A stretch of 64,000 bases of DNA from Myxococcales bacterium. Its GTDB lineage: Bacteria; Myxococcota_A; Polyangia; Polyangiales; JAFGIB01. The stretch covers positions 1-64,000 of the forward strand of contig JAOUOP010000008.1 in the NCBI GenBank assembly GCA_029880325.1. The letters run 5' to 3'. Shown piece by piece: positions 49,003 to 61,000 of the stretch (its first letter is position 1; every line of letters starts with the position of its first letter). The notes below the pieces were generated by a model. That model was not told the DNA's origin. It saw nothing but the letters and a program-made list of their open reading frames with translations, and did no database searches. The translations under genes were made by a program, and so were the position numbers.

Positions 49003-52000
49003 CTACTGGTCGGGCGCGCAGGAGTAGGTCATGTACCAGCGGTAGAGCGTCGGGCTCTTGCTCGCGATGGAGTCGGCATTGAGGCGAATTCGCACCTTGG
49101 CATAGGGCTTGCCGTTACTGCCGTTGCTGAGGTTGTTGACGATGTCACCGGGGGGGCTCCGGTAGACGCACTCGCCGATGCCGGTATCGCAGCTGGAGAT
49201 CAGCACATAGCCCTGGCCGTTGTCGCCGTTTGCCAGGCACTGGGCGTCGCTGCCGCAGGAGCCTTCGCGCTTGGGCGGGCTGATGAACTGGCACTGGCCG
49301 CCAGCGCCGCAGAAACCGTCCTTGACCTGCCCCGAGTCCAGCGTCTTGCCCACACAGTCGCTGTCCAGGGTGCAGGCGCCACTGGTGGAGATGACGGTCA
49401 TGATCTCCTCGTAACGCGTGTCACAGGTGTCGAGCTCGGCCACGGTGTCGCCCGTGCAGAGATCGAAGCTCAGGCTCGTCCCATAGGGCACGTCCGCCTT
49501 GTAGAAGAAATCGGTCCAGACCTGCACCTCGTTGGTCGTGCAGTTGGGGTCGAGGAAGTCCAGCTGACCGTCGCCGTCGTTGTCGACACCGTCGAGGCAG
49601 CTGCCGGGCACGCAGCCGGGGTCGGGCGGAAACTCGGGACGGATGTCGGCTGGGAACTCGCCGGCGTCGAGGAAGTCGCCATCGCCGTTGAGGTCGAGGC
49701 CGGGGTCGATGAAGTCACCGTCACCGTTATTGTCCACGCCCGGATCGATGTAGTCGCCGTCCTGGTTGGCGTCGAGGCCGCGGTCGATGGCGCCGTCGCC
49801 GTTGTTGTCGACACCGTCGGTGCAGGTGCCGGTGCCGGCGGCCTCGCCCTCGAGCTGCCAGAAGTTACAGCCGCCGCCGTAGACCTCTTGTTCATAGCTG
49901 CCGGAGCTGGTGAAGAGGTTGGCGTTGCTCACGCCCATGGTCGGGAAGTCCTCGTTGGTCGGGATGATGTAGACCGGGATCTCCTCGAGCACGTACTGAG
50001 CGTCGCCCACGATGTTGATCTGGAAGTGGTAGCCGCCGAAGGGATCGTCGGGATTGGGGACGACGTGATCCGGGAATGGCGGGTTGGTGATGGTCACGAC
50101 AAAGCGCGGCTCGGCCCCGGGCGAGCAGCCGCAGATCTTGCTGCTCGTCTGCCAGGTCTCGGGCGGCTTGCAGGCGTAGCTGCAACCGGTGGTCCACTGG
50201 CTGCAGACCAGACTCTGCACCGGGTCGCTGGGGTCGGTGCACTTTTGGTAGCTGATGTCGAAACCCGGGTTGCCCTGGTCGCCCAGGGAGATGTCCATCG
50301 ACAGGAAGTTGGCCAGGTCGCGCACGGCCAGGGCCAGGCCCGAGCCGATCCCCGTGCCGGTGCTGTCGATGAAGCGCGTCATGCCGTCGTTCAGCGCCGG
50401 ATCGATGGCGCCCGAGGTCTTGGCCAGCGACCGAGCCTGGTCCTCGGTGCCCACGCAGCGCCCGCTGCCCTCATTGCAGGACAGGACGGGAAGCACCTTG
50501 ACGCCCGTTCTCTCGAGGGCATCGGTGACCTGGGTGAGCGTCGGCGGCGCGTACTTGGTGCCGGTGGCGCCGTTGGCCGGGTCACCCACCTGCAGCTCGA
50601 AGAAGCCCGGGTCGGCGGCGTCGCGCGCCTTGACCGAAAGGTAATAGGTGTCATCCGGAAGCGTTTCCGTGAAGAAGCTGTTGGCCTCGCCCCGATCCCA
50701 GGAGTCGCAATAGGACGGGTTGCTGGTGGCCGAACCCGTGCTGTAGGGGCTCATGTCCGGACACACGACCTGACAGCTGACGAGGTCACCGCTGCCGCTG
50801 CGCAGCCCCAGCTCGTCGTAAAGCTTGAGGTTGTAATCGCCCTGCTGGAATTGGGCGTCGCCCTTCAGCAGCACCGTGTAGTCCTGCCCGGCCTTGACGT
50901 CGTAGGTGATGCGCTCGGAGAAGCTGGAGTCTGCGCAGGCCACCGCGTTGTCGGGATGGGCCACCGTGTCGCGCAGGTTCAGCTGGTAGGTTCCGGTCTG
51001 CCCCGGTCCGTCGCCCTTGACCACCACGTAATGGGTGCCGGCCTGCAGGTCCACCTCGAGCGCCGAGGTGTCGTTGGGGCCGCTGCTTGCGTCGCAGGCG
51101 ATGCGGTTGGAGTCCGTGAACGCGTCCACGTCCTCGATGCTCAGCCGGAAGGGCCCTTCGTCGCCATTCACACCGGATACCACCGCATAGTACTGACCGG
51201 CCGGGTAGGTGGCGTCGATGCTCGAGCCCTCCACGGCGCAGGCGATGGGCGTATCGGCGGCCACACCCAGTGAGCTGGCCACGTCGTCGATCGCCAGCGT
51301 GTAGCTGCCCGCGTCGGTCGTCGTGTCGCCCTTGACGACCACGAAGTATTCCTTGCCGCCCTGCACCGGAATGCCGTCGACCTGTCCGTCGCCGTTGGCA
51401 TCCCCGCCATCGAGTGTGCCCAGGGCACAGCCGATCTCGGTACCCGCCGCCGAGCCCGTGGTGCTCAGGTCGTTGAAGGTGATGCTGTAGGCGCCGCCCG
51501 CGCTGCCGCTGGCCGCGGGGTCGGTGTCGCTGAGCACCACGATGTAGTCGCCGGCCGGCAGCTCGCGCGTGATCTTCGAGCCATCAGCCGCGCCCGCGCA
51601 GGCGATGGACTGGGAGGAGTTGGCGTCGCGAATCGAGAGGTTGAACAGTTCGTTGGACGCCGCGTAGTTGCCGCTGCTGAAGAGGCTGCCCTTGACCACC
51701 GCATAGTATTCGCCGGCCGCAAGGGTGGCGGTGAGCTGTGAGTCCGTGGTGGAGGCGTCCTTGTTGTCGTTGCAGCCGACGACCGTGCTGAAGACATCGG
51801 TCGCGTAGTTGGTGCCGAAGCTGGTGGCGTTGCCCGGGTAGATGGCCAGCACCGTGTCGAGCTGGGAGCCCACGGTGTCGACGCTGATCTCGCTCTGCTG
51901 CAGGAGCGTGAACTTGAAGAAGGCGTCCGGGGAGGCGGGGTCGGCGTTACAGCCCATGTTGGCGGCGCTCTGATCAACGCTCTCCACCGTCAGGCCGTAG

Positions 52001-55000
52001 GTGCCCCCGGAGGCGTCGTCCTTGACCACCACGTAGTAGGGAACGAAAGGCTCGATGGTGGCGGTCAGGGCCTGGGTGTCGATGGTCTCGTAATCGCAAC
52101 CGATGATCTCCGCCTGATTGCCGAGCACACCGATATCCCTGAACCTCACGCCGTAGGTTCCGCCCACGGGGCTGTCGTCCGAGACGACCACGGTGTAGCT
52201 GCCCGCCGGCAGCTCCTGGCTGATGTAGGAGGTGCTGGCGTCGGCGCAGGCGCGCACGCTGGTATTCGAGGTCTCCTTCATCGAGATTTCGAAGGGCCAG
52301 CTCGCCTTACCGAACTCAGCCCCGGATCCGGTCTCGGCGCTGACCACGGCGTAATAGTCGCCCGGCGGCAGCTCGCGCTGGATGCTCGTAACGCCGTCGA
52401 CCGAGCCGTTGTCGCAGCCGACGATGCTGCCATCTGCGCCGATGGCGTAGTTGGTGCCAAAGTAGGTGGCCGACGAAGGATAGATCGCCAGGACGCTGCC
52501 CTCCGACGAACCGACGGGATCGGTCGGCCCCGTCGCCGCCACGGTCACCGTGGCCGTCTGCGCCAGCGAGAACTTGTAGAAAGAGTCAGCAGCGTTCGGG
52601 TCGGCATTGCAGCCCATGCCCGTGCCCGCAGCGAAGTTTTCAACTATGAGCTTGTAGGCACCGGCGTCGGTGCTGGTCTGCCCCTTGACCGCCACGTAGT
52701 AGGGCTTGTTGGCATCGACGTTGTAATAGATTGTGTCGGACGCGGTGTCACAGGCCAGCTCGGTCGAGACATTGGCGAACTTGCCGTAGTCGCGGAAACG
52801 GATCCTGTAGTCACCCTCGGTCGGCGAAGTACCACCCAAGCCCGCAAGCGCCACCCAGTAGGTGCCGGCGTCCAGGGTCTGCCGCAGCGTCGGCTGCGAA
52901 GTGCCGTCATGGCCGGCACAGTAGGTCGAGCGCACCTCGTCGGCGTCGCGCACCGAGAGGTTGAAGGGCAGCTGCAGGTCGGGGGCTCCCTGACGGGCGC
53001 GCACCACCACGTAGTAGATGCCCTGGGGCAGGAACTGGTTGAAGCTCGGATGGGTGCCCGGTGAGGTGGACGAATCGTAGGCCGCGCAGGCGATCAGATC
53101 GTCGGGCCGGGTGTCGGCGCCGGCGGTGCAGCTGGCCGGATCATCCCAGCAGCTGCCGCTCGCGTTATCCAGAACGTCGGTGCCGAAGTCGGCGGCCTGC
53201 GGGAATAGGGCGATCACCGTCTCCAGGGTCGAGCCCTCGGCATCGATGGTCACGTTGGCGCCCGCCGGGTCGGTGACCTCGAATTCGAAGAAGGCTTCGC
53301 CCGCATCCGGCACGTCTCCGCAGCCGAAGTCCGGCACCCCAGCCAGATCCTGCACCCTGAGCTCATAGGCGCCCGAGTCGAGCACCGTCTGGCCCTTGAC
53401 CACCACGTAGTAGGGCACGCCGCCGTTGAGGTCGGCTTCGATAGAGGAAGCGTCGCAGGCCACCAGCGGCGCACCCGACGTGGCCGTGCTGGCCTGATCC
53501 TTGATGAGCAACTTGTAGCTGGTATCGGCGGGCATCACGCCGTCCTGGGGTGTGATACCCACGTAGTAGGTCCCCGGGTCGAGCTGCTGGGTGATGGCGG
53601 CGCCGCCGCTGGCGCTACCGTCGGCGCAGGCGATGGCTCCCAGCGCGTCCTGGTCGTAGATCTCCAGCTCGAAGGCCTTGTCCCCGAGGCCACCGGCCAC
53701 CGCCGAACCCCGGTAGAGCACGTAGTAGCTGCCCGCCGTCAGCGCACAGGTGATGGGCGTCGAAGTCGGCGAGCAGGGGCAGCCAGTGACCGCGGCGCCC
53801 GTATTGTCGAAGACCTGGAAGGAGCCGTCGAGCACGGAGCCCGACATGTCGAAGCTCACATCCCGCGCACTGGCCAGGGTGAACTCGGCGTAGCCGTCGG
53901 GCGCCGAAATTTCGGTGGCGCAATCCATGGCCTCGACCTCGGTCACGTCGGTGATCGCCAGGCTGAAGTTGCCCGAGACGGCCCCGTCGCCCTTCACCAC
54001 GACGTAATAGGGGGTGCCACCGACGACGGTTTGCGTCAGCGCCATCTTCTTGGGATCGCCACCTGCGTCCGGCACGCCGCTGGAGGCCACGCAGGCAAGT
54101 GCTGCCGACGCGCCACCGCTGAGCAGGCCCTGGTCGGCGAACTGGATCTCGTAGCTTCCCGAAACGCCACCGCGCTCGCTCAGGGCCACGTAGTAGGTAC
54201 CCGGCTGCAGCGTCTGCACGATCTGCGCAGGCGCCGCCGAGGTGCCGTCGTCGCAGAACATAGAACCGATTCCGTCGTCGTCGACGATCGAGATCCGCAC
54301 CGTGCCGTCGGCCGCCCCGGCCGCGACGCTGGTGCCCTTGACCACCACGTAATAGGTGCCGGCGGCCAACGACGCATAGGACTCGGCCGCGCTGCTGTTG
54401 CCACAGGTGCCCACCGCGACGTCGTTGGCGAAGGAGCCGTCGGCGCCCACGTCTTGATAGAGCTGGAAGGCGGATGCCTGCGTGGAGCCGCTGAGGTCCA
54501 CCGTCACGCTGCGCACCGAGGCGAGCGTGAAAGCGTAATAGGCGTCCGGCGCCGACAGGTCCGCGCCGCAGTCGATGTCGGTGGCGCTCTCGGCGAAGGC
54601 CGCCGTGGGCGAGAGCGTGCCGATGTCGGTCAGTGTCAACCCGTAGCTGCCCGCCTGGCCGTCGGTCTGCCCCTTGACCACGGCGTAGTAGTCCTTGCCC
54701 GCCTCCACGGCCAGGTCCAGTTTCTCGCCCGTGGTGCACGCGATGGCCGTGCCACCGCCGGCCGCGAAGCTGGTGTCGCCGATGGACAGGCTGTAGGCGC
54801 CAGCGTCCGGCGCGGCCGACGCGGTATTGGTCAGGCCCACGTAATAGGTACCCGGATTGAGCAGCTGGGTGATGCTGGCGCCGCTGGCGGCGGTGCCGTC
54901 GGCGCAGGTGAGGGAACGCTGGCCCTCGGGGTCGCGAATCGAGACCTGGAAGGGCTGCTCCCCCATGCCGTAGCTGGCGTCGGTGCTGCGGATCTTCAAG

Positions 55001-58000
55001 TAATAGGTGTCGGCTGCCAGGTTGGCGCTGATCTCGCCGGAGCCCACGCCGGTCTGGGCGCAGCCCACCAGCGTGTCGGCGGCGGCGCCGTTGTCCTTCC
55101 AGACCTCGAAGACCGCGTCCAGGACCGAGCCGTTCATGTCGACGACAACATCGCGGCCGGCCGCGTCGGCGACGGTGAAGGCCATGTAGGCATCCGGCGC
55201 GCTGTCGTCGGCGTTGCCGCAGCTCATGTTGGCGACCGCACCGACGTCGTCGATGTGCAGATCGTAGGCTCCGGCGTCGCTCGTGCCCGCGCCCTTGACC
55301 ACCAGGTAGTAGGGCGTGCCGGCGGTGACGTCGTACTCGAATTCGTCGCTGGCGCAGCTGAGGAACTGGGCCTTGTTGGTGGTGAGGGCCTTGTCCTCGA
55401 AGCTGATGGTGTAGGTGCCGGAGGTGGCGCCCGTGCCGGCGCTGTTGCCGGTGACGGCCACGTAGTAGGTGCCCGCTCCCATGGTGGCATCGATCACGCC
55501 GCCCGTGCCGGTCGCCCCGTAGGAGCAGTAGTCGGCGGCGTTGACGCGCTCGTCGCGGATCGAGAGTTCGAACGCGGCTTCGGCAGCGCCGGCACTGCTG
55601 TCGGTGCCGCGCACGACCACATAGTAGCTGCCCTGGGGCAGGTCGCGCGTGAGCTCGGTGCCCCCGTTGCTGCAGCCCTGGGAGACGCCCGCGGCGGTGA
55701 AGAGTTCGAAAGCCGTGTTCAGCGTGGAGTTTTTGGTGTCGATGGCCACGGTGCGGCCGGCGGCGTCGCTTACGTCGAAGTAGTAGATGGCGTCGGGCGC
55801 GGAGTTGTCGGCGCCACAGCCCACTTGATTGCTGGCTGCGCTCAGGTCGCTGAGGCTCAGATTGTAGGCGCCCTGGTCGCCGGCTCCGCTGGTGGCGCCC
55901 TTGACGATGGCCCAGTAGTCCTTACCCGCCTGCATCGTGACGTCCACGTAGCCATCGACGGCGCTGCAGCCGACGTTGACCGCGCCCACGGTGGCAAAGG
56001 CGGCGTTCTGGAAGGTGAGCTGGTAGGCGCCTGCCTTGGTGGCCGCACCCGACGAACCGGTGACCCCGACGATGTAGTCGCCCGGGGGCAGCGTCTTGAC
56101 CATGGCGGCCTTGCTGCCGCCAGTGGTCGCGCAACCCAGGGCGCCCAGTCCGCTCTCATCGCGAATCGTGACTTCGAAGGGCAGCTCGCCTGCGCCAGCG
56201 AGCACGCTCTGGCCCTTGACCCGCAGGTAATAACTTCCGGTCGCCAGAGAATAGGTCTTGGGCGACTCGCTGAGTTCATAGCAGTTCTCGCCCCCGAGCG
56301 TGACCAGGGTGTCGTTGCTGGTGTCGCCGTCGGCGCCCACGTCCTGGTAAACCGCGAAGACGCCGCCCAGGTCGCCGACGGCGTTCTTGAAGGCGATGGA
56401 GATGTTGCGCGGCCCCGAGCTGACCTGGAAATCGTAGAAGGCGTCGGCCGCGGTCGGGTCGGCGTCGGCGTTGGCGACACCGCAGGCCGTGAGGTTATTG
56501 ACTTTGCCGACGTCGGTGACGGCCAGGCCGTAGCCGCCCTCCTGGCCACCCTGGGTTCCCTTGACGATCGCGTAGTAGGTGCCACCGCTCTGCACCGGCA
56601 CGTCGACGAAGTCGGTGGCGCAGGCCAGCTGCGTGGCGCCCGGCGGAGCTTGACTGGGGTTGCGGAAGTTCAGGCTGTAGGCGCCCTCGCCGATGGTGGT
56701 ACCCGTGATGCCGACGCGGTAGGTGCCGGCCGGCAGACGGCCGGCGCCGCTGTAGCTCAGCACGACCGGGCTCGAAAGGTTGCCGGTGGCGCAGTCGATG
56801 GCGCCGCTGCCGTCCACGTCGCGTACCGAAACTTCGAAGCTGGCGTCACCGGCGCCGGCCGCGATCGACTTGCCCTTGACCTTGACGCGGTAGTCTCCGG
56901 CCGCGAGCGCCGCGGCGATGGAGTTGCTGCCGGCGGTGTCGGAGCAGCCGAGGACAGTGCCGCTCGCGGTCTGCAGCTGGTAGACGGCGTCCAGGGCGCC
57001 TCCGAGCGTGACCTCCACGTTCTGGTTGGCCGCACCCGCCGTGTCGGCCACGCTGAAGTCCATGTAGGCGTCGGGCGCCGCGTCGTCCCAAACGCTGGCG
57101 CCGCAGCTGGCGTCGGCATCGGCCACCGCGCCCACGTCGGTGACCGTCAGGCCGTAGCTGCCGCTGGCCGCCGCGTTCTGCCCCTTGACCACCACGTAAT
57201 AGGTCTCGCCGGCCGCGACGGGAAGCGTGGTCTTGTCGCTTGCGCAGCTCACGAAGTCCGCACCCGTGACGCCCGCGAGGCTCGGGTTCGAGAAGTGAAC
57301 ATCGAAGCTTCCGCTGGCCGAGTTTTGACCGCTCAGGCCCACATAGTAGGTCCCGGCCGGCAGGCGATTGCCCTTGGCCAGGCTGCGCTCGATGCTGGTG
57401 CCGGTGCCGCCCACGCCGTCGGCACAGTCCAGGGCGCCGGTGCCGTCTTCGTCCTTGATGCTGGCGAAGAAGGTGCCGTCCAGGCCCGAGGTGCCGCGAC
57501 TCTTGATGTAGTACTTGCCGGCGCTGGTCTCGGCGCTCGTGAAGGTACGGGGGCCGTTGTAGCAGGACGCCGTCACCAGCGTATCGTCGGCGGTGTCGCC
57601 GGGCACGCCGTCGTCCCGGTAGAGTTCCCAGGGGGTGTTGGCGTCGGCGCCCGCGGCGTAGCTGTCGGCGATCTGGGCGGCGCTCAGGGCCGCGCTGTAG
57701 ATGCGGAACTCGTGGACGGTCGCGGCCAGCTCCGGATCGGCGCTGTCCTGGGAGCGGCCCAACCAGTTGTTGATGTCGTTCAGTAGATTCAGGGCGTCAC
57801 CAGCGCCCAGAGCCACCGGCGAGTTGGCGTCCTCGCTGCCGTTGACGTAGAGCCGAAGCCGGTTGCCCGTGTCGTCGAAGACCACGGCGAGGTGGGTCAA
57901 GGTCCCAGGCAAGGCCGCACTGGCCGACAGCGACACCGCGCTGCCCGCCGGTTGCTTGAAGCTGACCTGGGGCACCCCGGCGCCACCATCGGCCGCCAGC

Positions 58001-61000
58001 GCGAGATAGCTCACGCGCGCGTCCTGGCTGCCCTCGCTGCCGCTGTCGCCGAAGTCGAAGATGCGCTCGCCGGCCGCCGAGGTGCCAGCCGTGAGCCATA
58101 CCTCGAAGGTGGCGTCGCTCAGGGCGCTCACCACGCCGTTGGGCAGGTCCAGGTGCTGCTCGCTGGCCCCGCTGAGGGCAAGGTCACCCGAGAGCGCGCC
58201 GTTCATCACGCGCCCGTCGGCCGTGCCCACCAGGTCCTCGGCGATGGTGCCAGTGCCCGAAAAATCGTAGCGGTGAACCACCGAGGTCTCGAGCTTGTCG
58301 ACCTCCACCGTGACGCTGCGGGCGCTGCTGACGTCGAATTCGAAGTAAGCGTCGGGTGAAGAGAGATGATCGTTGGCGCAGGCCATGTCGCCCGCGGCGC
58401 TGGCGTCGCCCACCCACAGCGAATAGCCGCCCGCGTCGGCCGCGGTGTCGCCTTTGACCACCACGTAATAGTCGTGACCGCCCAGCAGACTGGCGCTGAG
58501 CGTGCCGCTGCCGCCGCTGACCGCCGAGGCGCAGCTGAGCTGGGTGGCCGCGGCCGGCAGCGTGCTCTGGTCGCGGAAGCGGATCCTGTAGTCGCTGCCC
58601 GTGGTGCCCTGGGGCCGCGTGATGCCCACGTAGTAGGTCCCCGCCGCCAGGGTCTTCAGAATCTGGGCCTCGCCGTTGGGCGTTCCGTCACCGCTGTCGC
58701 AGGCGATGGCCGACTCGGCGGTGGGCGCCAAGTTGTCGTCGTCGCGCACCCCGAGCTCGACGATGCCCGTCGGGTTGGCGTCGGCGCCCTCGTCCTGCTT
58801 GACCACGACGTAATAGGTGGTGCTGGCGGCCAGGGCCTGGGTGATGCTGGGGAAGGCGGCGTCGTTGCAAGCAATGAAGGTTCCGCTGGCATCGTATAGG
58901 GCGATCGCCATCGAGGTGGCGGTGGAGTCCGCGGTCTCGACCGTGAAGTTGCCCGCCGCTGGCGTGGTGAAAGCGAAGTAGGCGTCCTTGCCGTCGTAGA
59001 GGTCCTCGTTGCACGAGGCCCAGTCGCGCGAGTCCTTCCAGGTCAACTCCAGGTCGTAAGTGCCGAGCGCCGCGGCCGTGCCGTTCTTGACCACCACGTA
59101 GTAGGTCTTGCCGGCTGTGACCTGCAGGTCATTGAGGACGACCGCATTGGCGGTGGCATCGGCGTCGCTCAGGGTCTGCGTGCCGCTCGCATTGGCGCTG
59201 TTGCCGTCGGTAACGCAGGCGACGTGGTCGGCCGGCAGGAAGTCGACGCCCACCGCGGCCAGGCCCGTGCCGCCGCCGGTGGCGTTGAAGTAGATGCGAC
59301 CGTAGCCACCGCCGCCGCCACCGCCACCGGGCTCCTCGAGCAGACCGCCGGTATCATTACCGCCGCCGACCGGGTTGAGCGTGGTGAGGGCGGTGCCCTG
59401 GTATGCGAAGACACCACCGGCTCCGCCGTTGCCTCCCGCATCGCCCTTGAGGCCACCGGCGGCCGCGGTCGCGCTGTTGCTGGCACCGGCGCTGCCATTG
59501 CCGCCGACCTCGCCCGCGTCACCGCCGCCGCCGCCGCCACCGCCACCACCGTTGGCGGCGATCCAGCCACCGAGGCTGAGAGTGTCGCCCTCGACGATCA
59601 CCGAGCCACCGCTGCCACCGCCGCCACCACCGTCGGCGTTGCTGGCCCCGGTGCCGCCGCCACCGGAAGCCGAGATAATTCCGGTGGCGGCAACCGTCAC
59701 CGCCCCCGAAGCGCTGATCTGCACGGCGCCACCGCCGAAGCCACCCGCTGGATTGGTGTTGGAGCCGTTGCCACCGGCGCCACCGCTGCAACCGCCGGCC
59801 AGCGGCACGCTCGCGCCGTGGAGGCCGCCAGCGGCGCCGCCACCGCGGTCGCCATCGCCGTCACCACCGAGGCCACCAGCCGAGCCGTAGCCGGCGCCAC
59901 CACCACCGGACGCGCCGCCGCTGTCGTTGGGACCGGCGCCGCCGGTGCCGGTGGCGCAGTCCTGGCCGCCGCCCGCTCCGGGCACTGTGCCGCTGGCGTC
60001 GGCGCTGACGTGACCACCCAGGGTGACCGGCCCGTCGACCAGCAGGATCACCGGCCGCGTGCCCTCGAGCTTGAGCGTGTGGCCGCTGGCGACGCTCAGG
60101 CCGCTGAGCTTGACCACCAGCGCCTGGGTGGCGCCGCTCTGGTTGAACGCTTCATAGGTCGGCAGCGTGCCGCACCAGTTGGTGAAGGTCGGCGTGCCGT
60201 CGATGGCGCCGGTGTTGATGGTCGTGGTGGTCGCCCCGGCGCAGGTGTTGTCCAGGGTGGTAACCGGCGCGCCCGCGAAGCTGACGCCCGTGGTGTCGAT
60301 ATTGCTGGCCCAGCTCCTGGCCGCGCAGCTGACGCCGCCGGCCAGCGTGCGCGTGACCACCCAGCCCTGGCCGCCGCCACCGCCGCCGCCGCCATCGCTG
60401 GTGCCGATGGTGGAGCCGCCGTTGGCCGCAGCGACGGCCGCGGGCGCGCCGCTGCCCTGCTGGGCATAGACCGCGCCGGCCCCGCCGACTCCGCCACCGG
60501 CGCAGGCGCCGCTGCCTGCGGCCGGCGTGGCGCTGGCAGTGGAACCGTCGGCGCCCGCTGCACAGCTGTTGCCACCGGCACCGGCGCCGCCATTGGCGGT
60601 CGCCCAGGCGCTGCCGTAAAGGTCGAGCACGCTGGCTTCGAGCAGCACGGCGCCACCGGAGCCACCGCCGCCGCCGCCATCGTTGTCGGTGGCGCTGCCC
60701 TGACCGCCGCCGCCGCCGGCCAGCACGGCGCCGGTGCTGCTGATCAGGAGCTTGCCGGTCACCGTAAACTGCACGGCGCCGCCGCCGCCACCGCCCGCCC
60801 CGGGCGCACCGCTGCCGCCGTTGCCACCAACCGCGCCGCGACATCCACCGCGCAAGGGCATCAGCGGGTCGGAAGCGCTGGCGTCCACCTCGATGGGTCC
60901 GCCGCCGCCGCCGGCCCCGCCGGCGAAGCCGCTGCCGCCGCTGCCACCGGCGGTGCGGAAACCGCCGCCGCCGCCACCGCTGGCGCCCGTGCCCGCGACA

